A stretch of DNA of 64,000 bases, from assembly GCA_032654645.1 (NCBI GenBank), contig JAULAW010000003.1, forward strand, positions 62,001-126,000, written 5' to 3'. The notes under the pieces are model-generated. The model saw only the letters and a program-made list of their open reading frames with translations, did no database searches and had not been told where the DNA came from. Both the position numbers and the translations under genes were made by a program. This stretch comes from CAITJF01 sp032654645. GTDB taxonomy: Bacteria; Pseudomonadota; Gammaproteobacteria; Burkholderiales; Gallionellaceae. Positions 51,331 to 59,648 of the stretch are shown here, in pieces; the first letter of the stretch is position 1; each line of letters starts with the position of its first letter.

Positions 51331-52623
51331 ATGAATTTGATTGAACATGCCGGTCGCCATTGCGTGTTGTTGGCGCTCCTGAGCCTGGGGCTGTTTTCCG
51401 CAAGTTGCACATCGACTCTGGCCAATAGGGAATCAAGCGGTGTTATTGCCGCAACGGCGGCTCCTGCGGAAATGCCAGTTCCGGCGCAGATTCCTGCTCC
51501 ATCCCCAATCACGGAACCAGCGCCAACCCCGGCCGCAAAGGCAATACCTGCCGAGGAAATTGCTGCTACGGTCAACGGCAAGCACATCACTATTTGGGAC
51601 TTTAATGCACGCTATTCCGCAACGATGCGCGACCGTTTCTATCACGGAAAACCGCCGGAAGGCCAGGTAGAAGCCGTGCGCAAGGAAGTGCTCGATCTTC
51701 TGGTGGATAATGCGTTGCTCGTTGAAGAGGCCGAGAGGCGCGGTATCAAACCGGATGAGGCCAAGTTCGAGCTGGCGGCGGCCAATGCCGAAGCGCGCTA
51801 CAGCGCCATGCCGGAATGGAAGAGGGATCGCGGGCAGGTACTCGCTATGATAAAGGCGCAGGTTGACCGGCAAAGCCTGGTCGAACAGGTCAGCAAGGTG
51901 TTACGGGAGGTGCCCCAGCCTACGCCAGCCGAAGTGCGGGCTTATTTCGATCAAAAACCCGAATTCTTTACCGAACCGGAAAAATTGCGTCTGTCGATAA
52001 TTCTGCTGAAAGTGGATCCGGGTGCGCCTAAAGCTGAGGTGGACAAAGCGCGCGAAGAGGCGCAAGGGATTTACCAGCGTCTCAAGGATGGCGCCGATTT
52101 TGCCGAGCTGGCGCGCCAGAGTTCGGGAGATGGATCGGCGGAAAGAGGCGGGGATCTCGGTTATGTGCATGGCGGCATGTTGCCGGAAAAGTTGCAAGAA
52201 AAGATAGATAAATTTCAGGTAGGGGTGGTGGCCGAGCCGATCAGGGTGCTGGAAGGTATCGCCCTCTACCGTCTGGACGCACGTGAGGCGTCTGTTCTGA
52301 AGGAGTTCAATGATGTGGAACCGCGCGCTCAGGAGTTGCTCAAGCGCGACCAGCAAGATCGGGCATGGAATGAGGCTATTAGCCGGTTACGTGGGGGCGC
52401 CAAGATTGAAATACTGTTACCGATGGCCGATAACAGCGCCAAGCCAACAACCGAAAATAACGTCAAGCAAGGAAGCGGCCCTGCGGGGGAGCAGTTAAAT
52501 GCGCCCGCAAGCAGTGATAAGCAGAGTGGTGCAGCTACTCAGAAGGCTGATAAGAAAAAAAGCAGCAAGAAAAAAATCAACAAGAAAAAGAAAATTAACG
52601 ACAAGTTAAGGGCGCCTCTATAA
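51331..52623 (+). CDS. PpiC/SurA-type peptidyl-prolyl isomerase, probably a lipoprotein
   Basis: A 430-residue envelope foldase. I choose the ATG at 51331 (TGAGGAAC upstream); an upstream-extended frame runs through the MITE. The signal peptide ends in a lipobox-like LFSASC (Cys26). A Pro/Ala-rich linker leads to a SurA_N-like helical part (AATVNGKHITIWDFNARYSA) and a parvulin domain (KLRLSIILLKVDPGAPKAEV, FAELARQSSGDGSAERGGDLGYV). The last ~70 residues are a very Lys-rich tail (KKKSSKKKINKKKKINDK). It precedes the predicted barrel gene and probably helps fold it or the cytochromes. Confidence 0.92.
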   Translation: MNLIEHAGRHCVLLALLSLGLFSASCTSTLANRESSGVIAATAAPAEMPVPAQIPAPSPITEPAPTPAAKAIPAEEIAATVNGKHITIWDFNARYSATMRDRFYHGKPPEGQVEAVRKEVLDLLVDNALLVEEAERRGIKPDEAKFELAAANAEARYSAMPEWKRDRGQVLAMIKAQVDRQSLVEQVSKVLREVPQPTPAEVRAYFDQKPEFFTEPEKLRLSIILLKVDPGAPKAEVDKAREEAQGIYQRLKDGADFAELARQSSGDGSAERGGDLGYVHGGMLPEKLQEKIDKFQVGVVAEPIRVLEGIALYRLDAREASVLKEFNDVEPRAQELLKRDQQDRAWNEAISRLRGGAKIEILLPMADNSAKPTTENNVKQGSGPAGEQLNAPASSDKQSGAATQKADKKKSSKKKINKKKKINDKLRAPL

Positions 52624-52837
52624 ATTCAAATTCGTTATTCCGGCCTGCACCCGCAAGGGGTTGCTTTGCAGGCGACTTGCAACCAGCCAGAGGCTGGGCA
52701 AGATCGTCACCGCCGTGGTTGTAGGGGGCTGAAGCCCCAACAACACACGCAGCGCGGGAATGACGGGTTTTCGATCTAATGGACTATCTGGGTTAGAACC
52801 TGGGCTGTGAGCAAGATCTTCCTGAGAGGGCGAGTTT

Positions 52838-55264
52838 GTGGTGCGACGAAAACGGGATGCTGTAATCATTGTGTTGAGATGCGTCATTTTTGGCTGCTGC
52901 GCCAGTGCGCAGCATGTGGCGTTCGGCACAGGAATGGTGGCACCCACAAAGCCTTCGGGCGGCTACGTTTTGGTGGCTCAGGCTGATACGCCAGTTGAAC
53001 CGCAAGCAATCGTGCAGGAAACCAAAAATGCCGATGCAACCGCCCGGCCACAAGCTGAGATGCGGGAAATTAAAAGCGCGGCCCGCCTTTCGAAAAGCAA
53101 GCAGCGGCGCAGGAAGCCCAAGATGGCCGGCGTACCAACCGGATCACAGGTAGTGGCGCTGGAAGCCAAAGCACCCGAATTGCAAGTGGCGGTGAAGGGA
53201 GCCCAAGCGCCTGAACCACAGGTTGTGGCGCTGGAAGCCAAAATACCCGAAACACAACCGGCGGCGCAGGAAGCTAAAGCACCTGAAGCCAAAGCACCTG
53301 AAGCCAAAGCACCTGAAGCAAAGGTAGCGGCGCAGGCGCCTGAGGAAATCGATGCACTCGAAAAACTGTTGGCAGAAAAGCAGGATGCCGTAAAAGCCAA
53401 CGTAGCAGCGAAACCGCGAGAAGATGAGAAGAAACTCCAAGTGGCAGATGTGGGCAAAAAGAAGTATGGTATGGCGCCGATTGATTGGGGGGTTCGCCTG
53501 ACAGAGACTCTCGGCAAGAATAAAATAACGGAAACACAACACGGCGTTAAAGGTTCCAATGTCGGTACAAGGAGCACCAGCAACGTAGGGTTTGTCAACA
53601 CTCAAACTGTGGACGCCGGTGCGAAGACCTACATCTTGCAGCCGTATATAGCCCAACTCGACGGCACGCTCAGTTTGGTCAAGAACAGGGGCGCCATCAA
53701 CGACATTGCCGGCCAAAGCACCGGGGTGTCTGGAGACAGCAGCCTGAAACTGTTTCCGCAAAGCCGCTTTCCGTTTTCCATGATGGTGGGTGTCGGCAAA
53801 AGACATAATGAATCGGAATTTAATGATCAAAATACGAAGACCAACTTGCTTAGGCTGAATCAAAGCTACAGACCGTTAGGCGGGTTTTCACAGTACAGGG
53901 GAGGATACAAGAGCACCAAGGATACAACTGACCTCAACAGTACGAATTATTTGGGCGTCGCCAATACCAGGGAAGTTATAAAAAGAACATCCTGGGATGG
54001 AGACTATTCAACGCGTAGCCAGGAGCATAGAACCAGTGTAGGGGTGTTGTTTAATGAAAAACTGTTCAGTTCACGCTACAACACAACCAAGCGAACGGAT
54101 CATTTAACGGTTTCAGACGCCTACCTGCCGTCCGACTCCCTGTTGTCGGTCAACTCCTATGCCAACATGGATCTGTTTTCTGAAAGCGACGGCAGCACCA
54201 TACGCTACCTATTGGCAAACTCCAATCTCTCCTGGCAACCGGAGGAGGAGGAAATACCCTTGTTTGTGGATGGGAACGTGCACTTGTTTGGCCAATATAG
54301 ATCATATAAGGGATCTAAAAGCAGAACACAGAGCTTGGGCACGGATGCCAGGGCAAAGTATCTCTTTTCGAAAAACCTGACAGGATATGCCAGCGGCGGT
54401 GTTGATGTCGTGGATAACAACGGAATACGGAAACTCACTACCAATGAAAGCGGTTCGGCCAACTATTTATCCGATGTTACCCGTTTAGCGGGGGACGCTT
54501 CATATGCATGGAATGCCAGAGGTGGTGCAACCAACCGTACCGGGTCACCCCCAGACAGCACCATTTTTGGAGGTGTCGGGCACGGCTTGGCTGTTCCTTA
54601 TCCATTCGAAATGTTCGGCAAAAAAATGCAAGCAGTTGGCAGAATCAACCAGTCGCTGTCTAACGAAACTGGCCGGATCAAAGGGCAAAAAACCACGCTC
54701 GATAATGCGGGAAGTATGTCGGTAGGCAGTGCCCTGGCGTCTGGTTCGAGAGAAGCGCTGCTGGGCGGGGATGGCAAGTTGCAGGGTGGAGTAAGCGCTC
54801 GTGCGGGCATATCTGTTTCCGATAGACGCGTTTATGGAAGACAGCCTTCGCGCAGCCGGGCATCTTCCTTGACATTTGTCTTGCGAGAGACCAGCCAAAC
54901 TGCTTATACCCGCCCCGGTTTAAGCGTGGAGGTGTCGCTGGAGGCTACCCAAGGGACGGAAAATCGGGGGCTGAGGCTTATTGGTGGGATTAATGCCACC
55001 TACGTGAAATCAAATGTTTTCAACGTGCGCGGACTGAGCTATGTGGGATCCCTGGCTGTGGACAAGCGAGCCGACACGAGTGTAGCTGAGGATTTGAATG
55101 CAAATAACCCTCGTCTTCCATGGTCGCTTGATCAGCGCCTGCGCTACAGGATCGGCCAGAATGAGTTACAGTTCAGGGCAAATGTTTCCGACAAATATGG
55201 CTTAAAAAATTCTTCACTCTGGCTGGTGTTTAAAGCATGGCGCACTATTGGTAATGCCAATTGA
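52838..55264 (+). CDS. Predicted outer-membrane beta-barrel of the cytochrome conduit
   Basis: An 808-residue exported protein starting with GTG at 52838. After the signal peptide come ~190 residues rich in Ala/Pro/Lys/Glu with tandem EAKAP units (three in a row at about 148-162), probably a flexible periplasmic segment. From about residue 215 the sequence alternates polar and aromatic/hydrophobic residues with many Tyr, Ser and Asn, in strand lengths typical of large barrels, but I see no CXXCH. Its position between a foldase and several cytochromes suggests the porin of a porin-cytochrome complex, comparable in role to MtrB/PioB. I do not recognise the exact family, and the end (WRTIGNAN) lacks the usual terminal Phe. 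Confidence 0.75.
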   Translation: MVRRKRDAVIIVLRCVIFGCCASAQHVAFGTGMVAPTKPSGGYVLVAQADTPVEPQAIVQETKNADATARPQAEMREIKSAARLSKSKQRRRKPKMAGVPTGSQVVALEAKAPELQVAVKGAQAPEPQVVALEAKIPETQPAAQEAKAPEAKAPEAKAPEAKVAAQAPEEIDALEKLLAEKQDAVKANVAAKPREDEKKLQVADVGKKKYGMAPIDWGVRLTETLGKNKITETQHGVKGSNVGTRSTSNVGFVNTQTVDAGAKTYILQPYIAQLDGTLSLVKNRGAINDIAGQSTGVSGDSSLKLFPQSRFPFSMMVGVGKRHNESEFNDQNTKTNLLRLNQSYRPLGGFSQYRGGYKSTKDTTDLNSTNYLGVANTREVIKRTSWDGDYSTRSQEHRTSVGVLFNEKLFSSRYNTTKRTDHLTVSDAYLPSDSLLSVNSYANMDLFSESDGSTIRYLLANSNLSWQPEEEEIPLFVDGNVHLFGQYRSYKGSKSRTQSLGTDARAKYLFSKNLTGYASGGVDVVDNNGIRKLTTNESGSANYLSDVTRLAGDASYAWNARGGATNRTGSPPDSTIFGGVGHGLAVPYPFEMFGKKMQAVGRINQSLSNETGRIKGQKTTLDNAGSMSVGSALASGSREALLGGDGKLQGGVSARAGISVSDRRVYGRQPSRSRASSLTFVLRETSQTAYTRPGLSVEVSLEATQGTENRGLRLIGGINATYVKSNVFNVRGLSYVGSLAVDKRADTSVAEDLNANNPRLPWSLDQRLRYRIGQNELQFRANVSDKYGLKNSSLWLVFKAWRTIGNAN

Positions 55265-55466
55265 AGGGGGTTTTGAATAATTCCCGTTTTACCGCAATTC
55301 ATTGCCCGTTCCCCGATACCCGCCTTGGGTAAATTTTACCCAGCAACGCGGCTCATGGAGGGCTTGTTTAATGGCTGCATAAAATGGTACATTGCTAATC
55401 GCATCGGTTTTGGGTTTTATTGAATGATTTCTATAACAGGATGGGGAAAACCAGGGGGAAAGGGAA

Positions 55467-56033
55467 ATGAAAAAACGAATAAGATTAACCACAGGCTTCA
55501 TACTGTCCACATTTGTGGCGGTGTGGGCATTGCTGGTTGTGGGTGTCCCGGAAGCGCAAGCGGAATATGGCGATGTGGTCATTAACAATTATGCAGACAA
55601 GGCGGGAATGAACCCTGCGGTCTTTCCGCACTGGTTTCATCGGATACGCTTTGCGTGCAAGGTTTGTCACGCTGACCTTGGTTTCAAATTCAAGGCAGGC
55701 GGCAACGAAATCACCATGGCCAAAATCATTGACGGCCAGTTTTGCGGTGCTTGCCACAACGGTGAAATAGCATGGAGTGTGGAAAACTGCAATATGTGCC
55801 ATTCGGGCAAACCGGGCACGCCGACGCAGATTCATAATAGCACCCAGGCACAAATGCTCTATGTACCTACAGTTGGGGTATCCGGGGTGGCGGCAACTGC
55901 CACACCCACAGCGGGAACTGCTACAACAGGGGTGAGCAGTGGAAATGCACCAGTTGGTGCATCTAAACAGGGGGCACAGCCGAAACAAAGCGCGCCGGCT
56001 GATGGCGCCGGAAAGAAGAGGAAGCAGCCATGA
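55467..56033 (+). CDS. Triheme cytochrome c7-like protein A, with low-complexity basic tail
   Basis: A 188-residue exported protein: signal peptide ending EAQA, then EYGDVVINNYADKAGM. Haem sites CKVCH (64), CGACH (93) and CNMCH (108) show c7-type spacing, with distal His candidates in FPHWFHR. The last 60 residues are Thr/Ala/Gly/Pro-rich and end GKKRKQP. It overlaps the next gene (ATGA). Its closest relative in the window is the protein at 59012, which has the same core but a short tail. It probably shuttles electrons across the periplasm to the barrel. Confidence 0.92.
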   Translation: MKKRIRLTTGFILSTFVAVWALLVVGVPEAQAEYGDVVINNYADKAGMNPAVFPHWFHRIRFACKVCHADLGFKFKAGGNEITMAKIIDGQFCGACHNGEIAWSVENCNMCHSGKPGTPTQIHNSTQAQMLYVPTVGVSGVAATATPTAGTATTGVSSGNAPVGASKQGAQPKQSAPADGAGKKRKQP

Positions 56034-56923
56034 AAATCAAAAAGATAATTACAACGGTTTTTTTTGGGGTTGTTCTGGCGCCTGCTGCTTGGGCGCAACA
56101 GGCAGAAGTCAAGGCGGCCTATGATAAGGCTTGCGCGCACTGCCATACAGCCGGAATTGGTGGTGCACAGCGCCTTGGGGACGCAGTCGCCTGGAAGGAG
56201 CCGGTGTCAGGCGGTATGGCGCGGCTTTACAAAAGCGCACTGGAAGGGACAGCGAAAGGAATGCCCGCGAAAGGGGGTCCGGAAGGCAGGAGCCTGACTG
56301 ACAACGAAGTAAGGGCTGTTGTTGACTTCATGGTGGATAATGTCAGAGCTGTTTTAAAAGATGCTCCTGGCACCGCATCGAGCATGGCGGCTGCAGCTAA
56401 ACCACTTGCACCTATCGCGTTTAGCTTCAACCGGCTGTTGCGACCGGCGGCAGCACGTAATTTGGCGCCTGCGGATGATGGGATTCACGACCCGGTAAAT
56501 GAAGGCACGCTGATGTTGCAGCCCCCACTGCAGGGTATGGCCGAACTGGTGCGCAGCAACTTTGGCAACAACACTGACTGGGTGGCTTCGTTTGAAAGCA
56601 AGAAGATGTCTCCCCGTTGGGATCGCACCAATGCGATGGCAGAAGGAATCGTGATGGACTTGAACATCCTGCGCGTGCCGAAGGGATCTATGCCCAATGT
56701 GGTTTTTCCCCACAAACAGCACACAGAGATTTTGGAGTGCTCTAATTGCCATCCGGCGATATTCGTCCCACAGAAAGGCGCAAACATAATCAGCATGCCG
56801 ATGATTATGCTCGGCCAGAAGTGTGGCGTCTGCCATGGCAAGGTGGCATTTCCGGTATCACAATGCGCCAAGTGCCATTCCCAAAAAAGGGACGTGTCAC
56901 TGAAGGCAACCGGTAAGTTGTAA
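56030..56923 (+). CDS. Tetrahaem cytochrome B: monohaem c5-like domain fused to a c7-like triheme domain
   Basis: A 297-residue exported protein. Residues 27-105 form a small class I cytochrome (CAHCH at 35-39, axial Met candidate in AKGMPAKGG). A linker (DDGIHDPVNEGTLMLQ) follows. Residues ~225-290 form a triheme module: FPHKQH, CSNCH (237), CGVCH (265), CAKCH (279). The triheme part is paralogous to the protein at 58302, which lacks the c5-like domain. The c5-like part could accept electrons one at a time and pass them to the triheme part. The next gene starts two bases after its stop codon. Confidence 0.9.
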   Translation: MKIKKIITTVFFGVVLAPAAWAQQAEVKAAYDKACAHCHTAGIGGAQRLGDAVAWKEPVSGGMARLYKSALEGTAKGMPAKGGPEGRSLTDNEVRAVVDFMVDNVRAVLKDAPGTASSMAAAAKPLAPIAFSFNRLLRPAAARNLAPADDGIHDPVNEGTLMLQPPLQGMAELVRSNFGNNTDWVASFESKKMSPRWDRTNAMAEGIVMDLNILRVPKGSMPNVVFPHKQHTEILECSNCHPAIFVPQKGANIISMPMIMLGQKCGVCHGKVAFPVSQCAKCHSQKRDVSLKATGKL

Positions 56924-56925
56924 AC

Positions 56926-57831
56926 ATGCTCCGCCGGGTGTTTGTTGTTCTGTTCTGCTGGCTGGCGCAGGGCGCATTTGCCCAAGCGCCAGCGCAGCAG
57001 AGTGGCGGAAACATTCCGGCGGGGCTGGCTCAAAAGCAGTCATTTGCGCGCAGCTTGATCGAGGATGCGTCCGTTGCAGCACGTATTCAGGCGAGCCAAG
57101 ATGCCGAAGCTTTGAGGCTTTTTGCGTTGGCGAAAGACAGTTATTCCAGCGCGCTCGCGGCAATAAAAGATGGAAATTTTGCCAGCGCCGAAAAACAGCT
57201 TAATGATGCGATGTCGGCGATGGGCAAAGCGCGCCGCCAAGTACCCGATGCTGCCGCGCTTGTTGTCAAGCAGCAGGCCGAGTACGAGGAGAAGATGAAA
57301 AGCGTCGAATCCCTGAAAAAATCCTATCTGGGTTACTTGAAAAGCAATGGGAAGAAACCCGGGTCAACGGATACAGATGAATCCGCCAGCCTGGGTATTT
57401 CCAGGTTGATGGATGCGGCCAGAAATCATGCCAAGGATGGTCACCCGGGCGACGCATTACGGGCATTGGAAAAGGCCGAGCAGGTCATGAGGTCCGCCTT
57501 AAACCGGGTTTTAGGTTCGAAGGTGCTTGATTACACGCCAAAATTTGAAACGCCAGATGAAGAATATGCGTACGAGCTTGATCGAAATCGCAGCCTCTTG
57601 GAATTGATCCCGGTGGCTATCGCCCAGCTAAAGCCGACCGAAGAAACCAAGAAAAATATCGAAGGCTTGGTCGAGCGTAACCGTGTGGCGCTCGAACAGG
57701 CGCGTGAGTATGCAGGGCAGCAGGACTACCGCCGGGCGCTGGCAAGCATCCATACGGGCACTGGTTATCTACAACTTTCGCTTTCTGCTGCGGGTCTTGT
57801 CTTGCCACAGGAATCGAAAGCGGATCAGTAG
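56926..57831 (+). CDS. Exported alpha-helical protein of unknown function
   Basis: A 301-residue protein with a signal peptide (VFVVLFCWLAQGAFA). The mature part is almost wholly helical, with heptad-like Ala/Leu spacing and pairs of helices resembling degenerate TPR units (LFALAKDSYSSALAAIKDGN, ALRALEKAEQVMRSALNRVL, RRALASIHTGTGYLQLSLSA). No haem motif or catalytic signature is seen. It sits between the two cytochrome pairs, so a scaffold or assembly role is plausible. I do not recognise the family. Confidence 0.7.
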   Translation: MLRRVFVVLFCWLAQGAFAQAPAQQSGGNIPAGLAQKQSFARSLIEDASVAARIQASQDAEALRLFALAKDSYSSALAAIKDGNFASAEKQLNDAMSAMGKARRQVPDAAALVVKQQAEYEEKMKSVESLKKSYLGYLKSNGKKPGSTDTDESASLGISRLMDAARNHAKDGHPGDALRALEKAEQVMRSALNRVLGSKVLDYTPKFETPDEEYAYELDRNRSLLELIPVAIAQLKPTEETKKNIEGLVERNRVALEQAREYAGQQDYRRALASIHTGTGYLQLSLSAAGLVLPQESKADQ

Positions 57832-58301
57832 CAGAGCAAATAATTTCTGGCTATAGCGTTTTGTGTTTCTAGGCGCAGTAAAAAAAACAGTTTGGATGTT
57901 GTTTTCAAGTGGCTCAAGCTATGATGCAGAGCATGGCTATTTATAGGCGTACCCTTAGCGGGGTGTTGAGAAACCACTTCAAGATAATAATATTGTGTTG
58001 GAAACTGCTTGAATAATGCTTATTTGCTATGTGTAAACTGCACCTGCAATGCGTTATTCAATTTTGGAAAGAAAAGCGAAATATCGCAGGATGCGTTCCA
58101 CGCATCGCCTTTGATACAACGATGGTGCGTGAGATGTGTCCTGTCAAGCCTTGGTTGTTTTTTACGCAAATTGTTAAAATTGATGAACCCAGCCGGTTAG
58201 GGAAACAGAAGCAAGCCGCTCTTCCCGAACCAAAAAGTACCACTCCTCCGCTTCATAGCGGTTGTTTTTTCGTTCTTAGTCTTGCCTGATCGCCCACCAC
58301 T
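57832..58301. other. Gap inside the conduit cluster
   Basis: About 470 bases. An open frame at 58029-58289 has no RBS and no recognisable product. An intrinsic terminator candidate lies at 58248-58270. The gap may separate two transcription units, one for each cytochrome pair. Confidence 0.55.
58248..58270 (+). terminator. Intrinsic terminator candidate
   Basis: CCGCT (58248-58252) pairs with AGCGG (58257-58261) around TCAT and is followed by TTGTTTTTT. The stem is short but the U-tract is good. It lies just upstream of the 58302 gene. Confidence 0.6.
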
Positions 58302-59015
58302 ATGTTTTATAATGCCCTGTTGGCGCAGTACAGGCACATGATTGCAGAATTAACTAAACGTTGCCCTAGCAAATTTTCCAGAGCTCACAGAGTGCTTGGT
58401 CATGTAACTGTCATTTTGCTGTTGACCTGTGTTCCATGGCAAGCTGAAGGGCAGTGGTTGCAGGATGACAGGGCTCAGTTGCCATTGGGCCAGTCAGAAA
58501 AGAACTGGACGCCGCTGGACATGGATGGGGTGCATGACCCAGCTGGCCCGGCTATCCGTCAATTGCAAGAACCGGGTAAGGGGCTTTCCGAGCTTCCTGC
58601 GCATGAATCTGGCAACCGTGTGCTTTGGGCAAAAGCTTTGGATCGCGGTGCGATCAATCCGCGCCGTGCCATAAAACCTTCAGAAGCCAAGGTGCAGGTT
58701 CTCGATTTGGATATATTGATGAATCTGCGTGGTGGCATGCCCATTGTGCGTTTTCCGCACCGGATACACACACAGTGGCTTGCTTGCGATAACTGCCACG
58801 AGCAGTTGTTTAAATCCCAGATTGGTGCGAACAAACTCAGCATGTACATGATGCTACAGGGAGAGCAGTGCGGTCTTTGCCATGGGTCAGTGGCGTTTCC
58901 CCTTACCCAGTGTTCATTTTGCCACAGTGTAAGCCGTAAGCCTGAAGGCAGTGATGCGCCGACGAACCAGGAGCCGAACAAAGGCGCAACAATGACTGCT
59001 GGAGAAAAAGATTGA
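58302..59015 (+). CDS. Triheme cytochrome B' (c7-like)
   Basis: A 237-residue exported protein. It has a basic n-region and hydrophobic core (HVTVILLLTCVPWQAEG). The segment DMDGVHDPAGPAIRQLQEPG matches the linker of protein B. The triheme module is FPHRIH, CDNCH (162), CGLCH (190), CSFCH (204). The start may be the ATG at 58302 or at 58338; neither has a strong RBS. Its stop overlaps the TTG start of the next gene. Confidence 0.87.
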   Translation: MFYNALLAQYRHMIAELTKRCPSKFSRAHRVLGHVTVILLLTCVPWQAEGQWLQDDRAQLPLGQSEKNWTPLDMDGVHDPAGPAIRQLQEPGKGLSELPAHESGNRVLWAKALDRGAINPRRAIKPSEAKVQVLDLDILMNLRGGMPIVRFPHRIHTQWLACDNCHEQLFKSQIGANKLSMYMMLQGEQCGLCHGSVAFPLTQCSFCHSVSRKPEGSDAPTNQEPNKGATMTAGEKD

Positions 59016-59419
59016 AAGTGCTCGCAAAACAGTGGTTGACCATGTTAGCGGTTGGCTTTGCGCTGGCTGCACCATCGGCGCAGGGAGAGTATGGCGACGT
59101 GGTGCTTAACAAGCAGGCAGAAAAGGCTGGAATGCGACCTGTGGTCTTCCCTCACTGGTTTCACCGCCTGCGCTTTACTTGCAATGTATGCCATAATGAA
59201 AAAGGCTTCAAAATGCGCGCCGGCAGCAACGACGTGACCATGGCTGACATCATTGATGGGAAATTTTGCGGCATGTGCCACAACAACGAAATTGCATGGA
59301 GCGCGGAGTTTTGCAATAGATGCCACTCGGGTTTGCCTGGACTTGAAGGCGGTTTTTACGGAACCCAAGAAACCGCCGGACCAGGAGGGGTTGGTGATGT
59401 CAAAAAGCGACGGCATTAG
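59012..59419 (+). CDS. Triheme cytochrome A' (c7-like)
   Basis: A 135-residue exported protein with a signal peptide, then EYGDVVLNKQAEKAGMRPVV. Haem sites are CNVCH (57), CGMCH (86) and CNRCH (101), with distal His candidates in FPHWFHR. It is highly similar to protein A (55467). The TTG start at 59012 overlaps the previous stop, and GGAG lies a few bases upstream. It ends in KKRRH. Confidence 0.9.
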   Translation: MKVLAKQWLTMLAVGFALAAPSAQGEYGDVVLNKQAEKAGMRPVVFPHWFHRLRFTCNVCHNEKGFKMRAGSNDVTMADIIDGKFCGMCHNNEIAWSAEFCNRCHSGLPGLEGGFYGTQETAGPGGVGDVKKRRH

Positions 59420-59648
59420 GTCAAGTTCGGACAAAGCATACTTCGGCGACGACTTAAACCACACATCAAGGATTTCCCGCATGAGGAGTTGTTAGCCAAC
59501 ATCAGGCACGGATGTTGCATGACACGGAGGTTAACATTCTGGCAGTTTTTGGTATCCGGCAACCGGAAATAGGTGTTAAATATTTTTTGTTGTAGGGACA
59601 TGTTGATTGTGAAGAAAATATTTTGCGGCAGGCTGATGGAGGGTAACA

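Noticed and set aside
58029..58289. Open frame of 86 codons in the gap before the B' cytochrome
   Set aside because: No RBS and no family features, and it runs through a terminator-like hairpin.
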